A stretch of 64,000 nt of DNA, from the NCBI GenBank assembly GCA_020631735.1, contig CM036162.1, positions 91,002,401 to 91,066,400 of the forward strand. Reading direction: 5' to 3'. The DNA is from Saccharum officinarum (lineage: Eukaryota; Streptophyta; Magnoliopsida; Poales; Poaceae). Both the position numbers and the translations under genes were made by a program. Shown here piece by piece: positions 10,228 through 21,473 of this stretch (the stretch's first letter is position 1; every line of letters starts with the position of its first letter). Under the pieces are notes generated by a model. The model was not told the DNA's origin. It did no database searches and was given only the letters and a program-made list of their open reading frames with translations.

Positions 10228-10895
10228 AATTAGTTGGCAGTTCCCTGAAGATATACTGACTTCGAGAGGCTTTGTTGCGAGACGGAGAGGCTAGATTATA
10301 AAAGTGGTCAGTTTTTTTTGGTGGTGGTGGTGGGGTGTGTGTGTGGGGGGGGGCTTCTCTTGGCATTAGATTGAATGATGAAAAATAGTTGGCCTTTAAT
10401 CTTGTTCTAGATGTTTTCACCAAAATGTTAAGTAAGACAGCCAGGAAAAAAACTTACTAGAGAGGGTGTTACCTTCAATCTATGAAGAGGACATCATTAG
10501 TTTACAATATACCGACGATGCACTGATTTTTCTAAACAATGATATAAATATAGCTAGAAATTTAAATTAGTTAGTGATGTGCTTTGAGGAGAGTTGTCCG
10601 GTACCAAGATCAATTATCATAAAAGTAACCTATAAACTATTGGTGAGGAGGAGGAGGATGCCAATTTTATGGCAAATATTTTTTTTTGTTGTAAAATTAC
10701 TGAATTTCCTATGAAATATTTAGGAGCTCCTCTACACACTTCTCCAATCTTAGAAAACAAATGACAAAATAATCAAAAGGGTTGTTGCAATTTGGAGAGG
10801 TAGGCTCTAGTCATATGGGGTAAATTGACCCTTCGAAGTCTTGCCTAGTAATCATTCCCATCCAAAAGATGTGGCTTCTTGGGTCAAACTTTAAT
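10228..10895 (+). pseudogene. Right part of the older LINE reverse transcriptase, decayed
   Basis: Readings scattered over frames match later RT blocks of a plant LINE: ILTSRGF (10250), NLVLDVFTKMLSKTARK (about 10399-10450), SLQYTDDALIF (about 10497-10535, catalytic YxDD), INYHKSN (about 10612), KYLGAPLHTSP (about 10713), then a reading resembling the SYGGRLTLIKSCLASIPI block up to about 10870. Frameshifts and stops interrupt it throughout. It continues the fragment at 6545 and is separated from it by the younger LINE. Confidence 0.75.
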
Positions 10896-11760
10896 TTAGG
10901 ACCTGTTTAGTATAGTTCTAGCTCTAGGCTATCCCGAAGATCCAGGCCAGATTTGTTAAGAAGTTTGTAGATTAAACTAAAGTAGTTTAAATAGTAATAT
11001 CTAGACCAAATTAAAAACAAAATAAATGATCTAAATTCTCTCCATGTATTTTCATATTTAGCTCCATGATTCCTTGGAGCTACAAATTCCCAGCTCCAAG
11101 AGATCCTCTTTTTATTTTTGAAGATTGGTGTTCTTGCCCACTTTGAAAGCCAATTGCTATTTGACCATTGATTTTTTTCAACTTTGTGATTTAACTATTG
11201 ACTTTGAGTACATGTTGAACAAATATTTCAAATAAATGATTTAACTTTGTCCTTAATACATCTTGAAATTGAACTATGTATCGTCGTTTGACGTGTCTTG
11301 GAATCCAACTCAGTACAATCATTGGATACATGTTGTTCTAACTCATATAAGCATGGATCGTGAGTCTAGGTCACATACGGGAAATAGAGGAGTGTGAGAG
11401 TATTGTGGAAAGTAAAAAAGATTGTTGGAAGATCCTCTTTCTCTTTAATATTAGGGATAAATTGCTTGACTTTTTATGAATCTCGTTCCATGCAAACTCA
11501 AGGTGTCTGAACTATAGACTAACCCATTGAGACGAAGAATTAGCTATCCAAGAGTGTAGAAAGTGACCAATATAATATAATGCTTGAAATTTGTCCATAT
11601 ATGTGAATAGAGATCAACACTAGAAGCAAAATTATTTCCATAAAACCTAAAGTAATAAGTGCAATTGAGATAATAATGTCATATCTATTATAAATTCCTA
11701 CCGGTAGATCTTCCTCTATTCTAAATTCCTACCATTAGATCTTGATCATGTGATCCCTTT
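10896..11760. other. AT-rich intergenic stretch, possible MITE remnant at its left end
   Basis: The left 220 bp start GGACCTGTTTAGTATAG and contain AGCTCTAGG and TTGGAGCTAC words, resembling grass MITEs with GGCCTGTTT ends, but a matching right terminus is not clear. The rest is AT-rich with no recognisable gene. Confidence 0.35.
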
Positions 11761-11763
11761 CCC

Positions 11764-11771
11764 CTTTATAT
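11764..11771 (+). promoter_or_regulatory. TATA box candidate for the repeated-exon locus
   Basis: TTTATATA is followed within 40 bp by a pyrimidine-rich CTCCTCTTCTTTCTTCCTCC tract, a typical plant core promoter and 5' UTR start. It lies about 245 bp upstream of the candidate start codon at 12011. Confidence 0.45.
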
Positions 11772-12010
11772 ATGCCCTCCTCTTCTTTCTTCCTCCCTAA
11801 CCCTAACTTCATTGCGGCGACCGCCGCCTACCTTATAAGCCACTTGACCTATACCTCTAAACAATCTCCCCTTGTCTTCGTCTTGCCTTGTTTGTGTGCC
11901 GGCCGTCACCTACCACCCTTGCCCTTCTATTTGCTCTCACAATCGATGACTCTACATCTTAGAGTCCACAATCAGGATAGCCAGATCCAGCTAGATATAC
12001 CTTTGAGACC

Positions 12011-13274
12011 ATGGAGAATCGCCATGGAAGTGGACCATTCTATCGTCCGCCCATGCAAGAAATTCGTCCGCCTATGCAAGAAATTGTGACTCACAAGGTA
12101 AGAAACTCGGGTGTTGGTACCTGAATTTTGCTATACATAAGTTTCCTCCCTTTGCTTTGATAAGGGCTTTGACAAGTTGTAAGCGCTTATTTCCTTCGTC
12201 TCGTCTAGCAATATTTGTTTATGGCACCTCCGCCTCATGAAATTCGTCCGCCCATGCAAGAAATTCGTCCGCCTATGCAGGAAATTGGGACTCATAAGGT
12301 AAGAACTTGGGTGTTGGCACCTGAATTTTGCTATTCATAAGTTTTCTCCCTTTGCTTTGACAAGTTATAAGCGCTTCTTTCCTTCATCTCGTCTAGCAAT
12401 ATTTGTTTATGGCACCTCCGCCTCATGAAATTCATCCGCCCAGGCAAGAAATTCATCCGTCTATGTAAGAAAGTGGGACTCACAAGGTAAGAAACTCGGG
12501 TGTGGCACATGAATTTTGCTATTCATAAGTTTCCTCTCTTTGTTTTGACAAGGACTTTGACAAGTTGTAAGCGCTTCTTCCCTTCGTTTTGTCTAGCAAT
12601 ATTTGTTTAGGGCACCTCCGCCTCATGAAATTCGCCCGCCCATGCAAGAAATCAGTGCGCCTATACAAGAAATTGTGACTCATAAGGTAACAAAATCTGG
12701 TGTTGGCACCTGAATTTTGCTATTCATAAGTTTTCTCCCTTTGCTTTGATAAGGACTTTGACAAGTTGTAAGCGTTGCTTTCCTTCGTCTCGTTTAGCAG
12801 TATTTGTTTATGGCACCTCCGCCTCATGAAATTCGTTCGCCCATTCAAGAAATTTGTCCACCTATAAAACAAAGTGGGACTCACAAGGTAAAAAACTCGG
12901 GTGTTGGCACCTAAATTTTGCTATTCATAAGTTTCCTCCCTTTGCTTTGACAAGGACCTTGACAAGTTATAAACACTTCTTTCCTTAGTCTCGTCTAACA
13001 ATATTTGTTTAGGGCACCTCCGCCTCATGAAATTCGTCCGCCCATGCAAGAAATCCGTCCACCTATACAAGAAATTGGGACTCACAAGGTAAGAAACTCT
13101 GGTGTTGGCACTTGAATTTTGCTATTCATAAATTTCCTCCCTTTACTTTGACAAGTACTTTGACAAGTTGTAAGCGCTTCTTTCCTTCATCTCATCTAGC
13201 AATATTTGTTTATGGCATCTCCACCTCATTATTCTTTCTTGTTTTTGGTGGCTCATTACCGTCAGATCTACTAA
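12011..13274 (+). CDS. Unrecognised locus with a tandemly repeated phase-0 proline-rich exon
   Basis: I do not recognise this protein. Proposed exons: 12011-12097 (ATG, 29 codons); 90-nt units at 12209-12298, 12397-12486, 12597-12686, 12798-12887 and 12999-13088; terminal unit 13200-13274 ending in TAA. Each 90-nt unit starts after TCTAG-type acceptors and ends at an ACAAG|GTAAG-like donor. All are phase 0-0 and encode QYLFMAPPPHEIRPPMQEIR-like sequence with the PPMQEI motif usually twice. The spacers between units are 98-111 bp and near-identical to one another. Breaks: the third exon has an in-frame TAA (about 12465), the 12999 unit has a TAACA acceptor in place of TAGCA, and two units have AGG for the internal ATG. 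Skipping the bad units would keep the frame. It could be a real repeat protein, a dying gene, or a non-coding tandem repeat that merely resembles exons. Confidence 0.4.
12098..13199 (+). repeat. Tandem array of about 200-bp units, six copies
   Basis: CCTCATGAAATTCGTCCGCC and GACAAGTTGTAAGCGCTTC recur with offsets of about 188, 200, 201, 201 and 199 bp. Length changes fall in the spacer (intron-like) part. The 90-bp exon-like part keeps exactly the same length in every full copy. Confidence 0.85.
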
Positions 13275-13809
13275 CACTTTGTGTGATGTCTCGTCCTATT
13301 TCTAGCACTATCCAATTGACAGTCCTTCACCTCTCATCGCTGGTGACAGTGAGAGACCCTCCAACACTGAATTTAAGAGCAATTTGAAGAAGGGTGTAGA
13401 GAGGAAGACCAATTCTTGTGGTCCCATTATCGAACTCGTTCTAGTCATCCCTATAAAATGGAAAAATTATTATGTCATGGATGATATTTTTATGTATACA
13501 TAAGATTGCATAATGTGGATAGAATCTTAGTTTCACCAACACATTAATGTACCATAACATCATCATGGTGTCAACGTTGAATGCTGCCGATGCTCAAGAG
13601 CTAGGCTAATAATACTGGCCGGCTGTTAGGATTTTTACAGCCTTTTCTTAGCCCACTTATATAGTAGTCAGTTCTTCACTATTAATATATGGACCACTTG
13701 TCTCTCTCACAGAGTTTTCGGTTTCTGTGTCTAAACCGGCTGTAAGTTACAACCCGTTTCTTTTCTCTCTCCTCCACCTCAGCCTTCAGCCGACTGTCTG
13801 CTATTATAC
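13275..13809. other. Downstream flank, possible small MITE at about 13605-13800
   Basis: No gene recognised. Between about 13605 and 13800, words such as GGCCGGCTGT and CAGCCGACTG face each other, suggestive of a small inverted-repeat element, but the ends are not well defined. Confidence 0.3.
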
Positions 13810-13812
13810 TTA

Positions 13813-14042
13813 GGTGGTGTTTGGTTGCCCTGTGAAAGTTTAATAGGTACTGTAGTACTTTCGTCTTATTTGACAATTAGTGTCCAATCATGAACTAATT
13901 AAGCTTAATAGATTCGTCTTGTAAATTACTCTTAATCTGTGCCGACATGCATGTAGTTAGTCTATATTTAGTACTCCATACATGTACTGCAATATTCGAT
14001 GTGATGTGCGTTTAAAAAAACATAGGCAACCAATCAGGGGCC
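13813..14042. mobile_element. Tourist-like (PIF/Harbinger) MITE, 230 bp, TTA target duplication
   Basis: The ends are GGTGGTGTTTGGTTGCCC on the left and GGCCCCTGATTGGTTGCC as reverse complement of the right. The element is flanked by TTA at 13810-13812 and TTA at 14043-14045, the trinucleotide duplication of PIF/Harbinger elements. It sits about 200 bp upstream of the KH gene start and could contribute promoter sequence. Confidence 0.75.
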
Positions 14043-14166
14043 TTAGTTCTAAGAGATCCATATCGTGTTCGACATTACCGTGTCGTCCGTGTTCGATCGG
14101 ACGGTGCGAATCCGTGCGCTCCGCCACAGCAATTGCCGTAACAAACTGCGGCGGTCAGCGAGCATT

Positions 14167-14223
14167 GACACCAGTAGCAGTAGTTCATATATTATATATA
14201 AAAAAAGACACCAGTAGCAGTAG
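14167..14223 (+). promoter_or_regulatory. Core promoter / 5' leader of the KH gene with a direct repeat
   Basis: The 17-bp word GACACCAGTAGCAGTAG occurs at 14167-14183 and again at 14207-14223. Between them is ATATATTATATATAAAA, a good TATA box. The start codon follows at 14250. Confidence 0.5.
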
Positions 14224-14249
14224 GGTTTTAGCTTAACCGTCCAATCCCC

Positions 14250-17200
14250 ATGGAAGTCGTCTCCACCCCGGCCGGCGCCGGCGCCGGCGCTTCCTCTTCC
14301 TCCTCCTCCTCGACCCCTTCCCCCTCCACCAGGCGCCCTACCACCACGCTCCGCTTGCTCTGCCCCTCCAGCCGCGCCGCCGCGCTCCGCCCCTCACGGG
14401 ACCTCCACGTGGACCTGCCCCCCGTGGGGGATGAGGCCGTGCTCGTCATCTCCGGGCCGGACGCCCCCGCCGCGGCGGTCAGGGCGTGGGAGCACGTGGT
14501 GGGCCACAGAGTCGAGGACGAAGAGGCGATGGGAGGGGAAGAGGAGGAGAGGGAGGTGACGGGCGCCGTTGGCTGTCGGATGCTGGCCGCCGGTGGGCAG
14601 GTGGGATGCGTCCTGGGGAAGGGAGGGAAGACGGTAGAGCGGATGAGGCAAGAGAGTGGCGCCCAGATCAGGGTGTTTCGGAATAGAGAGCAGCTGCCCC
14701 CCTTTGCGCCGCTGGGGGATGAGCTGATTCATGTACGTCTGCCCTTCTTGATTTAACACAGATGCTTCAATTTTGCTTGGGTGGAAAATTAGACCACCTT
14801 TTCTTATCGCTTAGTGGTGAGCTGGAAACTTGGAATTCCCTGGCTAGTAAATACTTGTGATATTGGTGGAAATATTGATGCTTCCTTGTGATTTGTGAAT
14901 CAGAAAATGATCTCAAGTACTGCGTTGTGATAGACCGATAGTATAGAATCGTGAAAAGGCAATACTTCGAGAGCATGGTGCTTTGTATAGCATATAACAG
15001 AAAAGGTTCAGCACCACCCTAGTAATATGCTCATATGTCTACCAGAACATATGAGTAGATTAGATTGAAATCAGCTAACTTGTGTAATATTTCCTGCTTT
15101 ATACTTTGCTCCCAGAAAGTTCAGTAGTTGGGCAATCCATAGCTCAAGTTTTTCATTCCAGGGGCTATTTAATCTTTCACTTGGCTATTTAATCTTCAAA
15201 ATCCAGGTCTTTCTGATATGATAACCTTTTCTTGTTAGATAAGTGGGAGCTTTCCTCAAGTACGGAAAGCACTGTTAGCAGTTTCAACCTGCCTCCAAGA
15301 TAATCCTAGGCCAGACACTCATAATATTCCGATGGGAAGACCATTTGGGCCTCCAGGTAGTGGTCCTGGATGTCCCCCTGGCATGGATCCTCATTCTCAA
15401 AGAAGTTATTTACCACCACACATACCTGATTACCACACAAGGAATTATCCAAGCAATGCTGGTGCCCCTGGTCCTAGATTCTTTTTTGAACAAGAGATAG
15501 TGTTCAGGATGATAATTCTGAATGAAATGGTGGGCAGCATAATTGGAAAAGGTGGTTCCACTATTCGGGCATTGCAAAGTGAAACTGGTACTTGTATAAA
15601 GATTTTAGAGCCTGTTGCTGATTCAGATGAGCGTGTCGTTGCAATATCTGCACGTGAGGTATGTCTATGGGCCAAAAAAGGTTTTACTTCTGTTTCAATG
15701 TTTTGTCTGAACTCTGAAGTGATCACAAATCTTTGTTTTCCTTATGAGGAACAACTGAACAAGAGTTCTTTTTATGGTAATTTGGTGTTTGTGTCTGTTC
15801 CTCTTCGAGAACTGTCATATCATCCAAATGTCTGGCTAGTTGACTGTTGCCACTATATTCTGCCAAATTATAATAGGGATTTGGGATTAATTTTTCCTTA
15901 GAATTGTATTATCTGCTGTCTGTAATATTGGTTGATGGATGTGTATCTCTTGGTGCAGAATTCTGACATGATGCATTCTCCAGCGCAAGATGCAGTTGTT
16001 CGGGTGTACTCTAGGATCTCAGAGGCATCTATGGATAGAACTTCTCCTACACCTGCAAGGCTTCTCGTTCCATCACAACATATTGGTTGCCTGCTAGGAA
16101 AAGGTGGATCCATTATTACAGAGATGAGAAAGATTACAGGAGCTAGCATTCGAATTTTCGGGAATGAACAAATTCCAAGATGCGCACAGCGAAATGATGA
16201 GATGGTTCAGGTATACCACAGTTGTAATAAACCACCCTATTTTTTGTTCTGAATCCTTAGAAACAATGCTGTACTCTATGCATGCTATGGTACAGTTGGA
16301 CATAAGTCTGCATGACCTTTTGAAGGTTTCACTAATATGCCTGGAAGCTACTTGCTGCATCGGATTGGATGGTGTTTTTTTAATCTAGTTGTGTGGTATA
16401 AATGCAAAGTTGGATAACTAAAAACACTTGATGGAAAATGCCAATAAACTCTGACGTGATTTAAGGGCAGACCCAGTGCCAGAGGCTCCCACACGAGTGG
16501 GGTCTGGGGAAGGGAATAACCGAAGCAAAGTCTTACCCCCGCAGAAATTCTGCAGAGAGACGGCTTCGAACCCAGGACCTGGTGACTCGGCGAGCTAGCA
16601 CTCACCAACTGCACCAGGCCTGCCCTTCAAACTCTGACGTGATTTGAACGACATTAAATAGTTTGCCTGTTCTGATATGTTATCCTTCAAGTCACATAGG
16701 GTTTATACGGTGAAGATCATTTACTAGCAATGAGTTTTACAGCTATAATTTAAGGTGTCCAGTTATTGAATATCTAGAATGCTTTTTCTATGGAAAAGCA
16801 GTGCATGGTTCAAAGCAGGAATCCTTTAAGAAGAGTTGACTTTCTTTTCTTTTACTTTGTTGCATATTTTAGAATTATTTTGGGCTAATTTTTCCAATCT
16901 TTGTTCTACTGTAGTGATCCTCCATGTCAAAATGATGCACGTTATACGTTGCCTAAATCAATCAGTTTTCTATAGTTCACCTGAACTGTCCCTTAAAAAA
17001 TGTATTTGATTATTCATACTAGTGTTTGATCAGGTAATGAACAAGTAAAGATCTAGCAACCTAGAAGGGAAACATATTATTCACCTCTGGAGTACCTCTT
17101 TCTCAGGTCACTGGTAGCTTCCAATCCATTCAGGATGCATTACTTCATATAACTGGAAGGATCAGGGATGTCATCCTTCCCAAGCCACACCCCAGTGGAG

Positions 17201-18514
17201 GCATGCCTCCATACCCACCTGTTGGAAACATCCCAGTTCACCAATCAAGACAAGAACCACCTCTGCCACACCTACATCCCAGTGGGGGTATGCCATACCC
17301 TATGCATTCTTTCAGACCTGATGCTCCTATGGGCCACTTTGAAACGGGTGATCATCGGCCACCTCCTGTACATTCGATGGAATATACGGGTGCTGATAGG
17401 ATGCCATACTCGTATGGTGGTGAACAAGGAGGTCCTCGCCCTTTTCTAGAACAGCCTTCACCAAGAACCTGGCCTCCTGAGGTAAGCTACATGCATTTAT
17501 TTTTAGATGGATTTTTAAGGTGGGGATTATAGGGGACTGGTGTTTACCACTTCTTTTAGCTGTGGTGTTCACAAATGTCTTCTTTATGAGTTTTTGACAT
17601 GTGCAGCCTAATTTGGAACGGCTATGTCAGAGTTTATAGAATTCTCAATTCTGTACTAGGCTGTTACCATTCTCACATAGCATTTCGTTCCAATTTAGGG
17701 GCTATAGTTGAATTGCTTAGAATTAAGTCTGTTTTCATGGACAGGCACCGAGGACAAACAGTGAAGCTCCCAGAAACATGCCTGATGCAGTGCCAGCCAC
17801 AGATTTGAGAAAGGGACCAGTGGCAAGGTAAGCTAACTGCCAAGTGTTCTTTTCAAGTTTGATGCTTCTCTTTTGGATTATAGTTCTTATAAATTTTCTT
17901 CTAAAAATTAGGGTTTCTATCCTAAAGACTGACTGTTTGTCTGTTTTACTTCACCAGTGAAAACCAAGTGGCTACACCAACAAGCACTACAACTGAAGTT
18001 GTTATTCCTTGCAAGTATATAGACTTTGTTTGTGGAAACAGTGGCAGTGAAATTGAAGAAATAAGAAAGGTACATAGTCTTGTCTTTTATTTATCTAACA
18101 TCCAGTTAATCTATGCCCGTCTCTTGTTGCCTTGTGCTCATCAAGGCAACAAGGATATGCCGCACAGCTTTTAACTTTATCATCGAGTTAAAGACCCCCT
18201 GTCTCCATGTCAGTTTGTCCTTTCGCTAGAATGTAGTCCATGCACACTTGGTCATATTTATTTGTAGGATCGTACTAGTTCAATTTTGATAATATTGTAA
18301 TCACATTGTAAATTTTTAGTTCGTTTTGGAGTATCCAAAGTCCTAAAGCTCTTTGGTAATGTTTATCTTCCAGATGTCAGGTGCTTCAATTACAGTTCAT
18401 GATCCGAAACCTGGTGACACAAACTCAATAATTGTTATATGCGGGGATCCCGAACAAACAAAGAAGGCACAGAGCCTGATTCATGCCTTCATCTTCTGTG
18501 GCCTGTATGATTGA
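14250..18514 (+). CDS. Multi-KH-domain RNA-binding protein, 7 exons, complete
   Basis: Exons 14250-14732, 15239-15658, 15959-16210, 17107-17481, 17745-17827, 17958-18069 and 18374-18514 join in frame with GT-AG introns to give 621 aa. Three canonical KH folds have GKGG loops at about residues 123-126, 264-267 and 348-351. A degenerate N-terminal one (about 31-85) lacks the GxxG loop. A C-terminal one (about 550-619) has GNSG at 564-567. A proline/glycine/histidine-rich linker (about 412-510) separates the last two. The layout matches plant KH proteins of the HEN4/RCF3 (HOS5) type, which bind RNA in the nucleus and affect pre-mRNA processing and stress or floral genes; the exact orthologue is not certain. 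The start is the first ATG after the TATA box, followed by an Ala/Gly/Ser-rich leader. Intron 3 contains a SINE. Confidence 0.92.
16463..16628 (-). mobile_element. Au-type tRNA-derived SINE in KH-gene intron 3
   Basis: On the minus strand the element begins GGGCAGGCCTGGTGCAGTTGG (pol III A-box-like) and has TCCTGGGTTCGAAGCC (B box) about 45 bp later. It ends in CACTGGGTCTGCCC, like plant Au SINEs. Near-perfect 17-bp target duplications AAACTCTGACGTGATTT flank it at 16446-16462 and 16629-16645. The intact duplication implies recent insertion. Confidence 0.9.
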
Positions 18515-18582
18515 TACTATGCAGTACCATCATTTGTTTTTTATTCTTGAATTTTATTAGAGCAGTTCCATGGGCAGAATTT

Positions 18583-18886
18583 GGCCCCTGATTGGATGTA
18601 GATGTACCATTGGTACCGAGGTGGATGTAGTTAAAGCTGACGCATGCCTTGTAAAAACAACATCGATGTACATTTCTGTAGTCTTGTGTCTTAGTTTCGG
18701 GGAATGACCATGGAATGTGGTGGATTGGTTCTTGGTTGCACTTGGTAAGACATTGTTTAGATGCACGTGTATTCATCTCAATCCACATGTGTTGGAGTGG
18801 AATGGAATAGAACTTAGTTTAATTCTACTTTAATCCACTTCAACACATGTGGATTGGGATGAATACATGCGTATCCAATCAAGGCC
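18583..18886. mobile_element. MITE-like element just downstream of the KH gene
   Basis: The ends are GGCCCCTGATTGGATG on the left and GGCCTTGATTGGATAC as reverse complement of the right. Inside, two 30-bp arms (18772-18801 and 18834-18863) are inverted copies with about two mismatches, forming a hairpin with a loop of about 32 bases. Target duplication not clear. Confidence 0.6.
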
Positions 18887-19787
18887 TAAGTGGAATGTTC
18901 ACCCCATGCCATCATTGGTAGTAGAGAATTTCATGATTTCATCTCTTGTTTGGGAGGCAGCTCTGTGTGATTGAGATACATAAGTAATTTCCAGGCAATG
19001 CTATATGTGGACTGTGGCCAGGGTTCCTGCTTCTTTGTGCTGGCACGACTTGACCACCCCTTGAGATCCAACATTATTGATTATGGCCGTACGCCGTATG
19101 GCATTAGTTTTCCTACGTAACTCCTTACGTACCAGCACCAGTGCAGGACGTGCCAGTGCAAATGGACAGTGTAATTGCCATTGAGCTGGAGGGGTCGAGT
19201 GGACCAGATCAGATTAGTGAAGCCCAAGAATAGATGCCAGTACACGTGATTAGCCGGCCGATTTGTACCCTAGGAAATCTCGAAGAGGGAGCAATGGAGC
19301 ATTAGAGTTTGGAATATGCATTGATCCAGACAAGATGTACGCTGCCTTGAGCCTTCAGCCCTGAATGAGCCACAAATCCTCTGGCTCTGCCCTCTGCAAA
19401 TAAGGAAGGCAGCCTGGAGCTGACACCTCGTTCCTAGACAGCAGGACAGGAACAAGTTGTGAGTCTTATGGACTTGGTCCCTAGACAGCAGGACAGCAGG
19501 ACAGCAGGACAGGAACAGTTGTGAATCTGCATGTTGCTTATGGACTGGGTCCAAAAAAACACCTGTGAGTCTTCCCAAGGAAGTTCTTGGCAATTGCAAG
19601 CCTGACATTTGTAGCATATCTTGCTCATATGCTTTCGGTTCCATCTACCACAACAAATTCCCAGGCCATGCGTGCATGTTTTGGACAAGGATGTCAACGA
19701 ACAAGTCGTCTCGTCACCGGCTTTGCGTCATGCGTGAACTGTATTAGTAGCACATCTTGCGCTTTTAAGCGTAGTAGTTACTGGTTA
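18887..19787. other. Intergenic stretch, small AGCAGGAC duplications
   Basis: No gene recognised. Around 19425-19530 the sequence GTCCCTAGACAGCAGGAC and ACAGCAGGACAGGAACA recurs in short direct duplications, with a second copy of TTGTGA.TCT and TATGGACT.GGTCC on either side. This is local duplication rather than a known element. Confidence 0.4.
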
Positions 19788-20035
19788 CTCCCTCCATCCC
19801 AAATTATAAGGCATTTCAAGAATCTTGGAGAGTCAAAGGATCTCAAGTTTGACCAAATTTATATGATAAGATAATAATATTTATGACACCAATTAAGTAT
19901 CATTAGATTCTTCATTAATTATATTTTAATAGTATACCTATTTGATGTTATAAATTTTTGTAATTTTCCCTATAATTTTGGTCAAACTTAAGATGTTTTT
20001 GACTCTCCAAGATTTTTGGAATGCCTTCCCACCAA
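19788..20035. mobile_element. Stowaway (Mariner) MITE, right end eroded
   Basis: It starts TA|CTCCCTCCATCCCAAATTA. The segment TCTTGGAGAGTCAAA near the left end is matched by TTTTGACTCTCCAAGA near the right. The right CTCCCTCC terminus has decayed. Confidence 0.75.
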
Positions 20036-20284
20036 ACTTTGATCTGACCCAAGTGGCTGCACTACACTATTGTTTTGCTGACAGGTTCTATGTCTTGACC
20101 TAGTGCAGAGAAGTTCTTCCTTTGCATAGAAGCAACCACCTTCCTGGAAACTTCAGCCCTCGCGCGTTCATGGATTTTGCATGACCTCTTGTAAGGTAGC
20201 AGGTATATATGCCATCGTCATAGCTTCATTCCAACAGGCTATGCAAGGCAGGAAACCGAAACTAACATAATGGAATGCATTTTA

Positions 20285-20517
20285 CTTCCCCTGTCCCAAA
20301 TTATATGTCACTTTTGGTTTTCGTGCCGTAAGTTTGACTCGATTTGTAAAAAATGCGTGTAATATTTGTATCTCCAAATAAATTTATTTAAAAACTAGAT
20401 TCAAAAATATTTCCAATGATATCAATTATGTACCATAAATATTAATGTTTTTTAATATATATTTTGTCAAAGTTATTTCTCAGGAAGCGAACGACATATA
20501 TTTTTAGACGTAGGGAA
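20285..20517. mobile_element. Stowaway MITE
   Basis: TA|CTTCCCCTGTCCCAAATTATA on the left is matched by TATATTTTTAGACGTAGGGAA|TA on the right. About 233 bp, AT-rich, non-coding. Confidence 0.7.
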
Positions 20518-20650
20518 TAGTTTCTACCTCAGGGTTAGCTTAACTGCAAAATGTCTATGCCACGGAAGTGCAGGAATATCGGAAAATGGGAAATGCATGC
20601 ATTTATGTTCATTATTTAGGTTGAACTGCGCATATGTCTCTTTGTTGTGC

Positions 20651-20764
20651 ATGTTCGCTTGAACTTATCAGTCGTACTGTTTCAGCGAAATAACAGTGCT
20701 TTTCTCTTATAATAAATCAGCATCAGCATCAGCATAAGCCGTTTTTCCAGCCAGCCGAACAGGG
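20651..20764. mobile_element. Short MITE with TGTTCGCTTG ends
   Basis: It contains ATGTTCGCTTGAACTTATCA, AACAGTG.TTTTCTCTTA and CAGCCGAACAGGG, the order seen in a common grass MITE. A second copy lies at 38927-39043. It has an AGCATC triplet expansion in the middle. Confidence 0.6.
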
Positions 20765-20818
20765 TGCAAGACGCTAGGAAATGACCGAGCAGTTCATCAT
20801 TTTGACATTTGAAATCTA

Positions 20819-21079
20819 CTCCCTTCATACTGGTAATTCAAGTCGTTTTAGACAAGCCTTGGGTCAAACATTGAGAATATAAATTACGAATAACTTTTAA
20901 GTTGTTGTAGTTTGAAATTGTGAAAACCATACGAATATATTTGTTTTGAAAAATACTTTCATAAAAATATACATATATCACTTTTCAATAAATGTTTTTT
21001 ATAAAAATAAGAAGTCAAAGTTATGCTTTGAAGACCGTGTCACTGTCCAAAACGACTTGAATTACCAATATGGAAGGAG
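20819..21079. mobile_element. Stowaway MITE, 261 bp
   Basis: The left end CTCCCTTCATACTGGTAATT and the right end AATTACCAATATGGAAGGAG are inverted repeats flanked by TA on both sides. The pairing continues inward (CAAGTCGTTTT / AAAACGACTTG). Confidence 0.88.
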
Positions 21080-21473
21080 TACGGAGTAAGGACCGGTTCC
21101 TGCATTATCATGCAGAACAGAAGAACTGAAGAAGAAGAAAAAATGGGGGCAAAAGAGTCTTTTTTTAACAAGGGGCAAAAGAGTTTTGCATACAAGCATT
21201 TTCAACTAGTTCCAGTAAATAACTCTTGCTCATGTTTTTTACAAGTAAAATGACAATGGTTCTTTCTTGTAGACAATATATATTGAGATTAACAAATTGT
21301 CACCACACAAGGCTGATGCTGTTTTTTTAGTGAATTACAAGGCTGATGCTGTTGGCGCGGGAACAAGGAAGGGCGTCTTCAAGAGATGAGAGGCGTAGTC
21401 GTTTACATTTACATTTTATTTTGTATGACATGTGGCCTTATCTACGTACTGTGTATGTATTATAAGAAACTAT

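Noticed and set aside
16540..16625. tRNA gene suggested by GGTTCGAA B-box sequence
   Set aside because: No cloverleaf can be completed, and the A/B boxes belong to a SINE with target duplications and an Au-like 3' end.
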